DNA of 47,922 nucleotides from Scedosporium boydii (GCA_002221725.1 NJFT01000282.1:1-47922); one strand, 5' to 3'. Positions 1 through 11,706 are shown, counted from the stretch's first letter. Notes: generated by a model not told the origin, from the letters alone. Translations and numbers: made by a program.

Positions 1-596
1 CCTCTCTCTCCCCACCACAACCATCCTCTTCCTCTCCCCCCTCCTCCTCCTCCTCATCTCCCATCGCCTCGACAATCTCCTCCACCATAGCAACCTACCT
101 CCCCTTCCTCTCCCGCTCCTCCGAACCCTCCGCCCCCCCGAAACCCCTCGCGACCTCAACCTCCCCCAATCCCACGCCCGCGTCCGAAGCCCTCGCCCAC
201 TCCCTCCGACCAACCGACATGTCCTGCCGCGCCGCCTTCGACCAAGCCTACGCCTGCCAATCCATCGGCGGCCAATGGAACGCCATCTACCGCCAGGGCT
301 CCGTGCGTTCCTGCTCCCACCTCTGGGACGACTTCTGGTTCTGCATGCGCGCAAAGGGCTACCACGGCGCCGTCAAGGAGGACATGGTTCGCGAGCACTA
401 CAAGCGCAAGGAGTTGGAGAAGTATGGTGGGAAGCCCAATAGCGAGGACGTTTGGGTTAGTAGGGATGAGAAGGTTAAGCCCGGGGAGGCGTTTAGGGAG
501 CCGTTTGTGCCGGATGATATGTCGGATGAGGAGTGGCAGTTGATGGAGATTGAGAGGAGGAAGGAGATACGGCGGGAGCTGGGGTTGGAGAAGTAG
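1..596 (+). CDS. Emi1/DUF3128 family protein, 5' partial
   Basis: The conserved part starts at Met 219 and gives 125 residues. It begins with MSCRAAFDQAYAC and continues with a cysteine-containing SCSHLWDDFWFCM block. These are the twin-cysteine hallmarks of the fungal Emi1/DUF3128 family, named after the yeast early-meiotic-induction protein, whose small members have CHCH-like cysteine pairs and are linked to mitochondria. The same frame stays open upstream to base 1 without a stop, as a Ser/Pro/Thr-rich stretch, so the true start is probably outside the window or in an earlier exon. Met 219 is unlikely to be the start, because related proteins carry a Pro-Thr just before the MSC motif and here the preceding residues are Pro-Thr-Asp. 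The C-terminal third is charged and helical. The gene faces HSP70 tail to tail. Family assignment is fairly secure; the biochemical role is not known. Confidence 0.8.
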   Translation, partial: SLSPPQPSSSSPPSSSSSSPIASTISSTIATYLPFLSRSSEPSAPPKPLATSTSPNPTPASEALAHSLRPTDMSCRAAFDQAYACQSIGGQWNAIYRQGSVRSCSHLWDDFWFCMRAKGYHGAVKEDMVREHYKRKELEKYGGKPNSEDVWVSRDEKVKPGEAFREPFVPDDMSDEEWQLMEIERRKEIRRELGLEK

Positions 597-1121
597 AGGA
601 CGACATTTTTCTTGGCATGAAAACTTATACGATAGTATACCAAAAACAGATAGCAAGACATTCGCTCTTTTGTTCATGCAAAGTCCATATAACTTGGTAG
701 AACTTGATCCGTGACAAAGCGTCTGGTCTACGCAGTGATTCTAGATCACAAGTAAACTTAGCATCATAAACATCACAGATGGGCTACGACTTTTGGAAAC
801 GTTTAAAATTTTGGAACTGTTTTTCATTCGATCCTAGCTGTTAAGGACTCGTCATTAAAGTACAAAGAACCTGGCTCGATAACCACGAGCTTTTTTCATC
901 TCCTGTATTCGTAAGATGCCGAAAAAAGACAATAACGTCCCGAGGAAAATAAGGAAAGGAAGCGTGAAAAGAGAAAAATCAAAGGTCTAAAAACAAAGAA
1001 TCATCGTAATGCCGTTTTAACCGCCATTTGCCCCCCTTTGAAAAGTAACAACCGTCCCCCCATCTTTTTCAATCTAGGAAAAGGACCTTGCGGGTATCTC
1101 AATCATCATGAAGTTGCCAAT
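597..1121. other. Convergent 3' intergenic region
   Basis: This 525-bp gap separates the stop of the Emi1-family gene (+) from the stop of HSP70 (-). It must hold both 3' untranslated regions and cleavage signals. It is more AT-rich than the flanking genes. I see no canonical AATAAA, no ORF with family resemblance and no RNA gene. Confidence 0.6.
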
Positions 1122-2184
1122 TTAGTCGACCTCCTCGACGGTGGGGCCGTCATCGTGGCCGGCACCACCAGCGGGGCCACCGGCACCGGGGAAGCCGCCG
1201 GGACCGCCGGGCATACCGCCAGGCATGCCACCGGCGCCACCAGCACCGTAGAACTTCATCATGATGGGGTTGGCGACACCCTCGAGCTCCTTCTGGCGCT
1301 CCTCGTACTCCTCGCGGGTAGCCTGCTGGTTGTCATCGAGCCAGGCGACGATCTTGTCAATCTCGGCCTTGAGCTTCTCCTTGTCGGAGGCGTCGAGCTT
1401 CTCGTCAACCTTCTCATCGCCGAGAGTGTTGCGGAGAGAGTAGGCGTACGACTCGAGACCGTTCTTGGCAGCGACACGGCGGGCCTCGGCCTCATCCTCC
1501 TCCTTGTACTTCTCGGCCTCGGCAAGCATGCGCTCGATCTCCTCCTTGGACAGACGGCCCTTGTCGTTGGTGATGACAATCTTGTTGGACTTGCCGGTGC
1601 CCTTCTCGACGGCGGAGACGTTCATGATACCGGAAGCGTCCATGTCGAAGGTGACCTCAATCTGGGGAACACCACGTGGCGCGGGGGGGATACCGGTAAG
1701 CTCGAACTTGCCGAGAAGGTTGTTGTCCTTGGTGCGCTGGCGCTCACCCTCGTAGACCTGGATGAGCACACCGGGCTGGTTGTCGGAGAAGGTCGAGAAG
1801 ATCTCGGACTTCTTGGTGGGGATGGTGGTGTTGCGGGGAATGAGCTTGGTCATCATACCACCAGCAGTCTCGATACCGAGAGAGAGCGGGGCGACGTCGA
1901 GAAGCAGGATCTCGTTGGTGGTCTTGTTGGAGGTGTCGCCGGAAAGAATGGCGGCCTGGACGGCGGCACCGTAGGCAACAGCCTCATCGGGGTTGATGGA
2001 CTTGTTGGGTTCCTTGCCGTTGAAGTAGTCCGAGATGAGCTTCTGGACACGGGGGATACGGGTGGAGCCACCGACGAGGACGATGTCGTGGACCTGGGAC
2101 TTGTCGATCTTGGCGTCGGCGAGGACGCGGTCGACGGGCTGAAGGGTGGATCGGAAGAGGTCCTGGCAGAGCTCCTCGAAACGG

Positions 2185-2216
<32 letters not shown>

Positions 2217-3340
2217 CTCGAAGAGAGAGTCGATCTCGATGGAGGTCTGGGCAGACGAAGAGAGGGTTCGCTTGGCACGCTCACAAGCGGTGCGGAGGCG
2301 GCGGAGCGCACGGGCGTTGGAAGAAAGATCCTTCTTGTGCTTGCGCTTGAACTCGTTGATGAAGTGCTGCACCAGGCGGTTGTCCATATCTTCACCACCA
2401 AGGTGAGTGTCACCAGCGGTAGCCTTGACCTCAAAGATACCATCCTCAATGGTGAGGAGGGAGACATCGAAAGTACCACCACCAAGATCGAAAATGAGGA
2501 CGTTGCGCTCACCCTCGTGCTTCTTGTCGAGGCCGTAGGCGATGGCAGCGGCGGTGGGTTCGTTGATGATACGGAGGACGTTGAGACCGGCAATGAGACC
2601 AGCGTCCTTGGTAGCCTGACGCTGAGAATCGTTGAAGTAGGCGGGGACCGTGATGACGGCGTTGGTCACGGTGGTGCCAAGGTAGCTCTCAGCAGTCTCT
2701 CGCATCTTGGTGAGAATCATGGCAGAAATCTCCTCGGGGGTGAACTGCTTGGTCTCGCCCTTGAACTCGACCTCGACGACGGGCTTGCCGCTCTTGTCGT
2801 CCTTGACAGTGAAGGAGAAGTGCTTCATGTCAGCCTGGACCTCAGGGTCCGCGAACTTTCGTCCAATGAGACGCTTGGCGTCGAAGACTGTGTTCTTGGG
2901 GTTCATGGCGACCTGGTTCTTCGCCGCATCTCCGATGAGACGCTCAGTGTCGGTGAAAGCGACTGTAGAAACATTTTGTTAGCAATTCGCTCGTTGCAGT
3001 GTGGCTTGTCCGGATGCCAGGGAAGCAATTCGCAAGCAGTCCCTCCCACGTCCCAATTGGGACCATCTCCCCCTCCATCTCCCCCTCCCCCTCCTTCAAG
3101 CAGAAGTGGGGGGAAAGAGGGCAGGGGTGCGAAATCGGGAGAGACCAGTGCGAAGAGGGGAAGGGGTGAACATAGTGTCCGCCCTTGGGAATGTTGCTGT
3201 TTTCAATTGAGTCTGCACTTACCGAAAGAGGGAGTGGTACGGTTACCCTGGTCGTTGGCAATAATGTCGCAACGATCATCTCGGAAGATGCCTACACAAG
3301 AGTAGGTCGTACCAAGATCGATACCAACCGCGGGGGCCAT
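1122..3340 (-). CDS. Cytosolic HSP70 chaperone (Ssa type), two coding exons
   Basis: Exons are 3223-3340 and 1122-2962. The 260-nt intron starts GTAAGT and ends CTACAG, and the join restores SFVAFTD. The product is 652 residues. Hsp70 uses ATP-driven cycles to bind and fold client proteins with J-domain and exchange partners in the cytosol and nucleus. Visible signatures are IDLGTTYS (residues 7-14), DLGGGTFD (198-205) and VGGSTR (336-341) of the nucleotide-binding domain, a substrate-binding domain, a Gly-Met-Pro-rich tail and the terminal EEVD that binds TPR co-chaperones. The start is fixed by [12 protein letters not shown] directly upstream of the first motif. There is no signal peptide or KDEL-type end, which excludes the ER and mitochondrial paralogues. 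A long antisense open frame on the + strand (1038-3305) is a codon-bias shadow. A TATA box lies upstream. Confidence 0.97.
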
Positions 3341-3552
3341 GATGGATATCTGTGTTGTGTGGAATTAAGAAAAAAAGGGAAAAGAAAAAATAAGGTGAGA
3401 TTGAACGTGGGGTATCTTTGGAGCTTCCCGCAAACAAGTGAGGGAAACAAGAGAGAGTTTGTTGGATTTCGTTGAATTGGTTTGGGTTCAACGGGGAAGA
3501 GGATTTCTTGGGAGGGGAAAAAAAAAAGAGGAAGAGATCAGGATAGCTCCTC

Positions 3553-3559
3553 TTTTATA
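3553..3559 (-). promoter_or_regulatory. TATA box of the HSP70 gene
   Basis: Read on the minus strand this is TATAAAA inside ATATAAAAG, about 215 bp upstream of the HSP70 start codon. Strong TATA boxes are typical of stress-inducible fungal promoters. The region between it and the ATG is purine/pyrimidine biased, as in many highly expressed fungal leaders. Function is inferred from motif and position only. Confidence 0.55.
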
Positions 3560-5440
3560 TGTCTAAAATTCCGAAGGAGGTTTGGTTTGTGTTTTGTGTG
3601 TGGAAAGAGAAAAAGTTCCAGGCTTTGGTTTCGATGGTGAAGATGGCAGCTTAATACTTCAGAGCGTTGCGGGGCGGGAAGGTACGAGAGGTACCCCGCC
3701 ACTTCGATGTGGTTCTTTTCCCTTCCAGCGCTTGCTCCAGAATGCTAGGGCAACCACCAGAGTTTTCCACCCTCTCCCATTGTCCCGCGCCATCAGGCTC
3801 TAGCCCTGCTCTTGCTCCAATTGATCCCATTGCTCCTCGCAACAGGCATCTCCCCGAATCTTCCTTTGTTTTCTGGGTTTTTCTAGTTGGGGCTCTGCGC
3901 CTGCCCTAGCTTCCGGATCGGTGCACTTTTTGTTTCTACCTAGATTCCTGACCCTGCTGGTTCATTCCAGCGACTGCTTGATTGTTCTTTTCACATTGGC
4001 ACGTTGCACAGTTGCACACCTGATGGAGCTGAGCTCTCCTTCGTACTACTAGCGCCTTCTAGTATGTCTATTTTCCAGCATTAGAGTTGGAGCTCTGAGC
4101 AACATTCCTCACCTTACCTCGAACTATGATGAAATTTTCTCGCGTCTCGCAATTGATGTCATACTCAGATGTTTTCATGGTGGGGTCCATCCAAATGTAC
4201 AGGGTACTTGGATCAGTGGGGCACTCCCGCTCTCATTCCATTAAAAACAGCAGCTCTCAAGTGTATTGGATACAACACCCTCGAAACTGGGGCTCAATGC
4301 CCACCGACACTTTCTCGCCCTCGTTCGCTCCTTCTCACGGCAAATAGCGAGGGGTTCTTCGTAATAAGCAAAGAGCCAACAAGTTCAAACCAAGGCCCAT
4401 GATGAGTGCTACTCCGTACATGACGCAGCGTGAGGGCCGCTAGATAAGGGTCTGAACTTTAATGCGTGTAGCCATGAATTCTTCGGAGCTTTCGGGGCCA
4501 TTGGTTACAAGCACGCATGCTAGGCGACAAGTCTCCAGATGTTGACAGACGGGTCAAGATCCACCTGTGGGGAGACTAGGCCTTGGGAGCTGCTATTCAT
4601 CATCATGTTCTTCGGCATCTCGTAGCTTTGGGGACTCGACCTCGTGTCCTCGAAAGGCTTCAAGGGCAGCTAGAATCGATCAATGGCTGCCTGGCTTTCA
4701 TGAATTGGCGCTTCGCGCGGTGATCACTGCTGCCTGAGCCTGACGGAGACGCAGTCTGGAAACAACGGCCACGCCTAGCTGAGCATCTTGCCAAGTTTAA
4801 TGTCCTTAAGAACGTGCCTGATATCCTGAAATGTACTCCTCTCGTCAACGCCGAACCTCCAATGCGGGCGACGAGGTACGAGTGGTGAGAATCCCGGCAG
4901 TCTTCCGGGCCAACCCATCACGAAAAGCCAATTCAGATCCACAAAACCAGTCGAAAGCTTGTAAACCCGGCCGTCGCCTTCCGCCGAAGCGTACCAGTAG
5001 ATCCGCCTCCTTTCTGAGACACCCATCTGTGCGTGTGCCTGATGATGACCTGACGAAGTCTTGCCATATTTCCCGTACGATGACATGCATTGGACGTAGA
5101 ACGGCCTTTCAAACACACACATGAAGGACCTGTCCAGGTGTACAAGATACTTCGTGCCTCTTAAATACGAAAAGAGTACGTACCTCTCCTAAGGCGGAAG
5201 GGCGGAAGGCGAAACAACGCACAGTGCATGCACATCAGCCTCAGATCACCAGCGGAACCCGCTTGGTCCAGCCAGTCGCCGTTGGAACAGCCGGAATTTC
5301 CCAAACAGGAACACGGCAGCGTGCTAGCGCGTCTGAATATCGACTTTGGCCTGGTGTTAATGTGCCTGGGACTTGCAGTGGCACGATCGTCACGATAACT
5401 ATTCACTCGCCAACGTCAATGTCTCGAGCTCGAGAGGAGG
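3560..5440. other. Intergenic region between HSP70 and RecQ (divergent)
   Basis: About 1.9 kb holds the promoters of HSP70 (-) and RecQ (+). Short open frames occur on both strands. The longest is a minus-strand frame at 4775-5122 (115 codons), which reads like protein in its second half but matches no family I know and lacks splice partners. I regard it as unproven. I see no repeat, tRNA or mobile element. Confidence 0.5.
3856..3863 (-). promoter_or_regulatory. Possible heat-shock element core (GAAnnTTC)
   Basis: The palindromic core GAATCTTC matches the head-to-head nGAAnnTTCn unit bound by Hsf1. It lies about 520 bp upstream of the HSP70 start and about 300 bp upstream of its TATA box. 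Perfect functional elements normally have three or more alternating units; here I see only two, so the match could be chance. Confidence 0.25.
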
Positions 5441-7107
5441 ATGCCGCCCGCTAGGCTTACGAGGTCGGGGAGCTCTGGGCAGATTATTGATCTGGACTTT
5501 ACTCTCCGTCGTCAATTCAACAAGAAGAGCTTCAGGTATGCTGTTTACCACCATGGAATCTCTATCATGTTGCAATCTAGAGCTAACCCTCGTCTCTCTC
5601 TGCTCTCTTCAGACCCCCTCAGCGAGAGATCATCGAGGCGACCCTCCAGGGCAAAGATGTCTACGTCCAGGCGGCGACCTCTTTTGGGAAGAGCTTATGC
5701 TTCCAGCTCCCAGCCGTGATCGACTCGGGCAGTATGTTTAGAATTGATTCCTCAAAACTTGGCCGTGCCATAGCTAACCTTTTGCGCAATGCCCAAATTG
5801 AAGTCACCATCGTAGTATCGCCGCTACTGAGCTTGATGGTATCAATTGGATCCAATGTTGGGTGTCCTACCTAGGCAGCTAACCTCCTTGCTCGAATTTA
5901 GATGAACCAAGTCGAGGCTCTTAAGAAGGCCGGCATCAATGCAAGAACCTTGAACTCCAATACGCCATTATCAGAGCGGGACGCCATCCACAGCGACCTC
6001 GGGACGGGCCATCCTCGAACTCGCCTGCTTTACGTGACTCCCGAGCTCTGCTCGACCGACCGCTTCCGTCAGCGTTTGCAGCTCGTCTACGAACAGCGCG
6101 AACTCGCACGCATCGCCATCGACGAGGCCCACTGCATCTCGGAATGGGGCCATGATTTCCGAAAGGACTTCAAGCGCCTTTCCTGGTTCAGGCAGACCTT
6201 TCCGGACGTGCCTATAATGTGCCTTACGGCCACGGCCAACGAGCAGATCCGGAACGATGTCTTGACTACCATGGGCCTGGACAGGGGCTCTCCCAACCTC
6301 AACCTTTTTACTATGACGGCTCATCGACCTAATCTCCATCTAGAAGTTAGGTATACGCAAGATCAAGACGATAATCGTCTATCTAACTTTTTGAGCTGGC
6401 TTAATAGAGTCTACGAAAGAAGAAGAGCCCCCGATAGAAAGCCCGAGCTCGACGCCGTCGGCGAGAGGGTCGAAAGCGTCCCGGGCATAATCTACACCAT
6501 GTCTCGCGACGAATGCGAGTCTCTCTCCGCCCAACTCCGGGAAGCCGGAATCGGCGCTAAACCGTTCCACGCAAGGCTACCCCCCGACGTTAAGGAGGCC
6601 ACCCTCCGTCGCTGGATCGCCAACGAAGAAGGCTACGATATCATCGTTGCCACGACAGCCTTCGGCATGGGCATCGACAAAGACAACGTCCGCTTCGTAG
6701 TCCACTGGCGGTTGCCTAAATCCTTCGAAGGCTACTACCAGGAAGTCGGCCGCGCCGGGCGGGACGGAAATGCCAGCTACTGCTTCCTGTACTATAGCCG
6801 AGAGGATCTAGAGCGGGTCCAGCGCATGCTCCGGTCCGATAGCAAGGATAGTAATTCGGCAAACTTTGAGGCGCGCATGAGAAGTCTGCAGGCACTTGCG
6901 CTGTACGCCGAGAATACCTCCGAATGCCGGCATGTGCAGATTTGTAGGTATTTTGGGGAGGCTACAGTGCCGTATTGCGATTTTGCTTGTGATTGGCACA
7001 AGGATCCTAAGGGGCTGAGGGCGAGGCTTGAGAAGGGCCTTGCTACTGAGGAATGGCTGAGTACGCAAGCGGAATACTTGGGAACGGAAGGGTATTATGA
7101 CGATTGA
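5441..7107 (+). CDS. RecQ-family ATP-dependent DNA helicase, four coding exons
   Basis: Exons are 5441-5535, 5613-5731, 5804-5838 and 5902-7107, giving 484 residues. RecQ enzymes are 3'-to-5' DNA helicases acting in recombination and repair. All SF2 motifs are present: FRPPQREII (motif 0), TSFGKS (Walker A, residues 54-59), SPLLSLM, DEAH (157-160), LTATAN (191-196), FGMGIDK (337-343) and QEVGRAGRDG (363-372). A cysteine cluster follows (about 425, 431, 442, 446) and resembles the RecQ zinc-binding domain, with spacing slightly off the classical four ligands. The protein ends soon after, so RQC winged-helix and HRDC domains are missing. The second intron uses an unusual AAG acceptor preceded by a GCTAAC branch site. 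The third also has GCTAAC. The start at 5441 is the only in-frame ATG I can find; an upstream exon is possible. Confidence 0.88.
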
Positions 7108-8241
7108 TGACATTACGGAAGCATGGTAATGGAATAGATTCTTTGTTTGATTTATCCTCAGGTAGGGAAGACCGAGATACATAGACATCGACATGGACGC
7201 TTACGCACTTGTGATACTTCTATGGTTCTCTAAAACAAAGTAGCTCTCTCGCCTCGGCCCTACAAGGACACGGAAGGGCACTTGAGAGAAAGGGTGCTTG
7301 AAACCTCAAACTACAAAGAAACTAACCATAGCCCAACGGCCAAGACAGCTTTTCGTACCAGCCAGGGAATTCCCAGCGAGAAAGGGTTTTTAATTTATTT
7401 TAGGCAACCTGTTTTCACATTTCTTTTTTGGTTCCACACCTAAACTTACATTTCATCCACCCCCTTCACATGTTTGCGGGCTCCAACCAGGAAAGGTTGA
7501 GTTTGGCGAGCACGGCTCTGGTTTGCCCTTCTGTCCGCTCCTCCAATAGCTTAGATATTTACGTTCTTGACACTACAATGACTATTAGGTACTACCCTAT
7601 TCTCTCGCTTACCGTCACATAGAGACCTCCGCATAGTTCTGTACTGGATCACGGAGGAGACCTGGAGGTCTGGTATCATAGAAGGCAGCTTGGGTTGGAG
7701 GAGAGTATGATAATATATGAAGGTGCATGGGCGATCACAAGAAAGAAATGGAGAGTTCCTCGAGTTAGGCCAGCTCATAGCCAACAATTTTCTATGAGTC
7801 AGATAATGTTACGTAGCCTATGGCAGGATAGCACGTGGAGAATCCCCTTTTGAAAAGGCTTGATATAAAAATGAAATCTAGAGGGAGGAGAGACTACGCT
7901 AGGATTGAGTCTCGCGACCGGCCCTGTTTTCCAGAAGCGTGACCTATGAAGACTGGCTAAACTCTCACCCTCTGTTCACCAACCTCTTCGATATTTTAGC
8001 TTCAGGTTTTCTATCCCCAAATATCCTTTAAAAGCGGCTCATATCTCAGGTTTAGAAGCTTAATTATTCTCCTCTCCATCTCCGATATCTAGGAACATCT
8101 TCTCTTTCTTGGCTCAAGCACTCGTGTGGTCTACTTCACAGCAAAACAGAATATAACATTGAACACTTTGCTTCAGGGCAAACATCACAACCATTTCCCG
8201 AGAAGCATCTAATACCCCCGTCATCACAGCGCTACTTCGCC
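7108..8241. other. Intergenic region downstream of RecQ
   Basis: This 1.1-kb stretch contains the RecQ 3' end and the presumed leader of the acidic ORF at 8242. The last 200 bases are rich in CT tracts and CAC/ACA words, as in fungal 5' leaders. Open frames here are under 80 codons and carry no recognisable motif. Confidence 0.5.
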
Positions 8242-8751
8242 ATGGCCGAGAAGCCCGTGAGTACTAATCAACAAAATCTCCGCGCACAAGGCGGAGATCT
8301 CTCATCTGAGGATCACCCCCGTGACAATAGTCCCAATAACCATACGCCAGACCAGGCCTCTCCAAGGGAAGAGGCTAAAAAGAACCACAAGGCCTTACGC
8401 AACTCCAGCGATGTCACCCAGGAAGCTGAACGGACTCCTAGTCAGGGGGTAAACGATGACGGCGAAGACCGAATCGCCATGGATGCGCTGGATGATCAGG
8501 ATAAGGAGGAGTACTGGCATGAGCAGGACGCTGAGTATTACTTTTTGGATGCTCAAGAAGCGAGAGAATGCGGGATAGAGGAGGAAGAGGAAGAGGAAAG
8601 GGAAGCCAGTGTTGAAGAAGACGAGGATATTGATGAGGATATCGAGGATTTTGATGTTAATTTTGACGAGGAAGAGGAGAGGCATGACGACTGGGGGGAT
8701 CGTGACTATGTGCATGTTCCTTGGATATTACAGCCTCGGGAGTCCGACTGA
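8242..8751 (+). CDS. Acidic hypothetical protein, 169 residues
   Basis: I do not recognise this protein. The start ATG sits in a strong GCCATGGC context. The N-terminal half is polar and probably disordered (Ser, Asn, Pro, Gln). Residues from about 75 on are very acidic, with a run of seven glutamates near 114-120 followed by mixed Glu/Asp and ending in an aromatic patch (VPWIL). The composition suggests a nuclear or chromatin-associated disordered protein, but that is only a composition argument. A GTGAGT at codon 6 could be a splice donor, yet no suitable acceptor restores a better frame. It could be a species-restricted gene or a chance open frame. Confidence 0.45.
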   Translation: MAEKPVSTNQQNLRAQGGDLSSEDHPRDNSPNNHTPDQASPREEAKKNHKALRNSSDVTQEAERTPSQGVNDDGEDRIAMDALDDQDKEEYWHEQDAEYYFLDAQEARECGIEEEEEEEREASVEEDEDIDEDIEDFDVNFDEEEERHDDWGDRDYVHVPWILQPRESD

Positions 8752-11172
8752 CCCCTCTATTACTTTTGACATACATCGGAGCGCTCCATTCACGAAAGGG
8801 AGTACCAAGACGGAACAGGGATGAGGGGCCGGACGACCAGGCACCAAGATCGGCGTCCCTCCCTACGAGAAACGGAAGTGATGCAATAAGCCCGTTACAG
8901 GAGCAAGCTCCGGGGCTTCGTCGCGATCTTTCCGGAAAACACTGCGGTACTGGACTTCTATCCACCCCGAACGTTTCGGTCACCATCGCGAACGAGTCCC
9001 ACGCGACCGACTACCAACTGAGCCACGGCTCAAACCCTTGTCTTGTCGTGGGCGATACCTCGAGGAACGCCGTGTTTCCCCTTCCCTCTTGCCGTTACAT
9101 CCGTCTCCTGGATCGTCGAGATAGTCAGCCTTGTTAGCCAGTACGAAGAATAGTAGTTATTCCGTGCTTTGGATACCGATGTTAAGGCAACCTGCAGATG
9201 AGGTTGCGAAGTTGTTCTTGTCGGTGACGTCATGTACAAGCACTGGGGAATGTGAGACACAGGACTCGGGCCGTTCAAAAGAGAGCTGGTCTGAAATTCA
9301 CATTGTAGCCAAATTTAACCCGTATACTGTAGTTTTGTAATAATTATACGGGGTTCTTTTGTGGGTGTCCATTCATTTATGAAGACTCATCAATATGTTC
9401 GTTATGGTTGGAATGGATCTCGAGTGATGTATGCGCAAACGGCATTGGGAGAATGGACGATGCCCCAGGTATTGGACGACGGTTTCCATTTCCTCCCTGG
9501 TGAGTTTATGTACACAACTAAATGGAACGCAAGAATCCCCGTCCATGGGTAGAAAATCCCAAAGTATATATCCCCTCCACCAAGGCTGAGGCCCCGATTG
9601 TGAAGGCAGGCAGCAGCAGCAACAGGACGATGTCTTCAATAGGCTGCGACGCATTTGAGATCCGTTATCATTGATGCTGACCGAGCAACAAACTAGGTAG
9701 ACAAAGGGTGGAAACCAGAAACTCCATCTCGACTCCCTTTCTGACCCTCGTTTCGTCGTACAGATGCAAGATACTTGGGCGCCAAGCACCACGCCCACCA
9801 CGAGCACCACAAGCCTTGCCCAAGAAGAAATTTGGAGTCCAGTATCGAGGATCCAATGAGACGGGGTCAAGTCCTGTGTGTTGCGTATCATAAAATCTCA
9901 ATGATACGATCAAGATATCGGTTGGAAGGGAGATCACGTCGCTCTTTGCTGTTTATGTTCAATGGTTCCCGGATGAACGAATCCTGGGCAGGTCGGTGGT
10001 CTGGCTTGGCCTTTCGGATGAGGACTGATTGGCTCTGGTTGATGCATGAGCGACGTGCCTGCATGTAACCAGGGTCACTTTTTTTCCAAACGGGGTATGT
10101 TGCACAAGGCTCCGACTCCTCACATGCATCCTCCGCGGTTAACACTTAACAGGACACTGGCTCAGCCTGCCATCATAGACAGTCGGCTCGTCCCCTTTAG
10201 GAGTTGAAAAGCAATAGCATAGAAGCATTACCGTGACAGGGGACATGTCACTCTGTCCGTACAGAAAATTCGACAAGATGGTTTGATATCACAACTCATC
10301 CTTTCGAACACAACTCTGATTACCACCTCGAGATTGATACACCTAGAGAAGATCTCGTTCGGGCTAGAGATTGAAAGAGGGGCCCCTTTTCGCAGATGAG
10401 GCCAATGGTTGACTTGCCTTGGGGAATCCCATAGCCGCGCGCCAGCACTACCGTGAACAGACATCCCAGCATGTTGCATGATGGGGTGTTGGCTTACTGC
10501 TATTTTTAGGCGATCGTGTCATAGATTCATCACATTCGTTTGGCTTTCCAATCACCCACGTATCCCCAGTCCGTAACGCAACTTTATATGCCAGAACATG
10601 AAACAGGCCCACGAATAGGTCGAAACGCGAGAGCGTGGCTGGATTGGATAAGATTCGCCCTCGGCGGCTGTGCCATCCATCAGTGTTTGACGAGAGAGAT
10701 GTAAGGTTGTACATCTTGTGTGAACACTACGGACTGACTAAGCTCCCAGATACTGCAACGATGGATTGTGCCTGCCTTCAATGTTATAAAGTCTTCTCTA
10801 TCCTTCCTTTTGAACTGGAAGTTTGATTTCATTCCTATCCATATCGGAATCTTTCCTATTTGCTCGTCCCTCCACCACACGAAAATCGGGGATCTGTGAA
10901 ACCTGCACTTGAAGTTCTTCGTCTGCAGGCAGCAGAAACAGAAACACGGTCATCCGTGTAAGAGGTATTTGATATCCCAGACGGCAACGGCTCAATCATC
11001 ATGAACTCTCCGCTTACATTCTTCCACAGTCCCCTGCTGCCGAACCTCGAACCAGTTCAGCATCGCCCGTTCGTTCTTTCCCAGGGAATTCGTTTCTTGG
11101 TCAACAACCTGTGTTCTGCAGAGCAGCTGCTGAAGACCACCAATCCGGGACGATATTTCGAAACTCCCCACA
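8752..11172. other. Gene-free stretch of 2.4 kb
   Basis: Several open frames of 60-170 codons exist on both strands. The longest is on the minus strand at 9373-9891. It is cysteine- and tryptophan-rich with a poly-Cys run made by a CAG/CTG-type microsatellite near 9610, which argues against a real product. I see no conserved motif, RNA gene or transposon end. The last 170 bases form the promoter and leader of the gene at 11173. Confidence 0.5.
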
Positions 11173-11706
11173 ATGACACCTTCAAACAAACCGCGTCTCT
11201 ACGTGGCGCTGTATGCTCGTGGCGGCGAACCAGACACATACCACTGGGCGCTTATCGCCGCACCGAAGAAAGAGGCCGACGAAACCAAGGCCAAGCGGTA
11301 TCACGTACGACAGCGCATGTACACCGAAGACGGACGGTCGTGGAACCAGTGGGAATATGAAGAACTGGATATCACCACACTTGCTACGCGAATGATCCTT
11401 GTCCGCATCATGGTAGCCAAAATACTCAATTGGCCAAAGTTGGAGGAGGTTGTGCGGGCGGTCCCAATCGTTCAGAACGACAAAAGCTGGACGTGTCGGA
11501 TCTGGGTTAGAAATGCCATGGCTAGTCTTGCAGCGGAGGCGGGTGTCTTGGGAAGATCCGTTACCGATTGGCCAACGATTGAAAGCAGTGCTAAACAGTA
11601 TGCTCGGAAGAAAAAGGACCAGCACCGGTTTGATGGGGAAGGCGATTGGGATATGAGCAAGGTGCCAACGTGGGACTTGATTGAGAACAAGGAGACTATT
11701 GTCTAG
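11173..11706 (+). CDS. DUF6914-like fungal protein, 177 residues
   Basis: The sequence opens KPRLYVALYARGG and has YHWALIAAPK, a RYHV strand, an ILVRIMVAKIL helix, a W-x-C-R-x-WV block and the ending KVPTWDLIE. I recall this layout from a family of small filamentous-fungus proteins of unknown function listed as DUF6914; the accession should be checked. There is no signal peptide or membrane segment. The start is convincing because the family begins within a few residues of MTPSNKPRLY. No intron is needed. The stop lies only 58 bp from the stop of the kinase-like gene on the other strand. No catalytic residues are known, so no function is assigned. Confidence 0.75.
   Translation: MTPSNKPRLYVALYARGGEPDTYHWALIAAPKKEADETKAKRYHVRQRMYTEDGRSWNQWEYEELDITTLATRMILVRIMVAKILNWPKLEEVVRAVPIVQNDKSWTCRIWVRNAMASLAAEAGVLGRSVTDWPTIESSAKQYARKKKDQHRFDGEGDWDMSKVPTWDLIENKETIV

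Noticed and set aside
1038..3305. 755-codon open frame on the + strand over HSP70
   Set aside because: It is the antisense shadow of a highly biased HSP70 coding sequence. The product is Leu/Gly/Val-Asp-rich with no motif, and the minus strand has a clear family match.
9373..9891. 172-codon minus-strand ORF
   Set aside because: Contains a poly-Cys run from a trinucleotide repeat, is rich in Trp/Cys/Arg and has no family resemblance. Overlapping frames are equally open.
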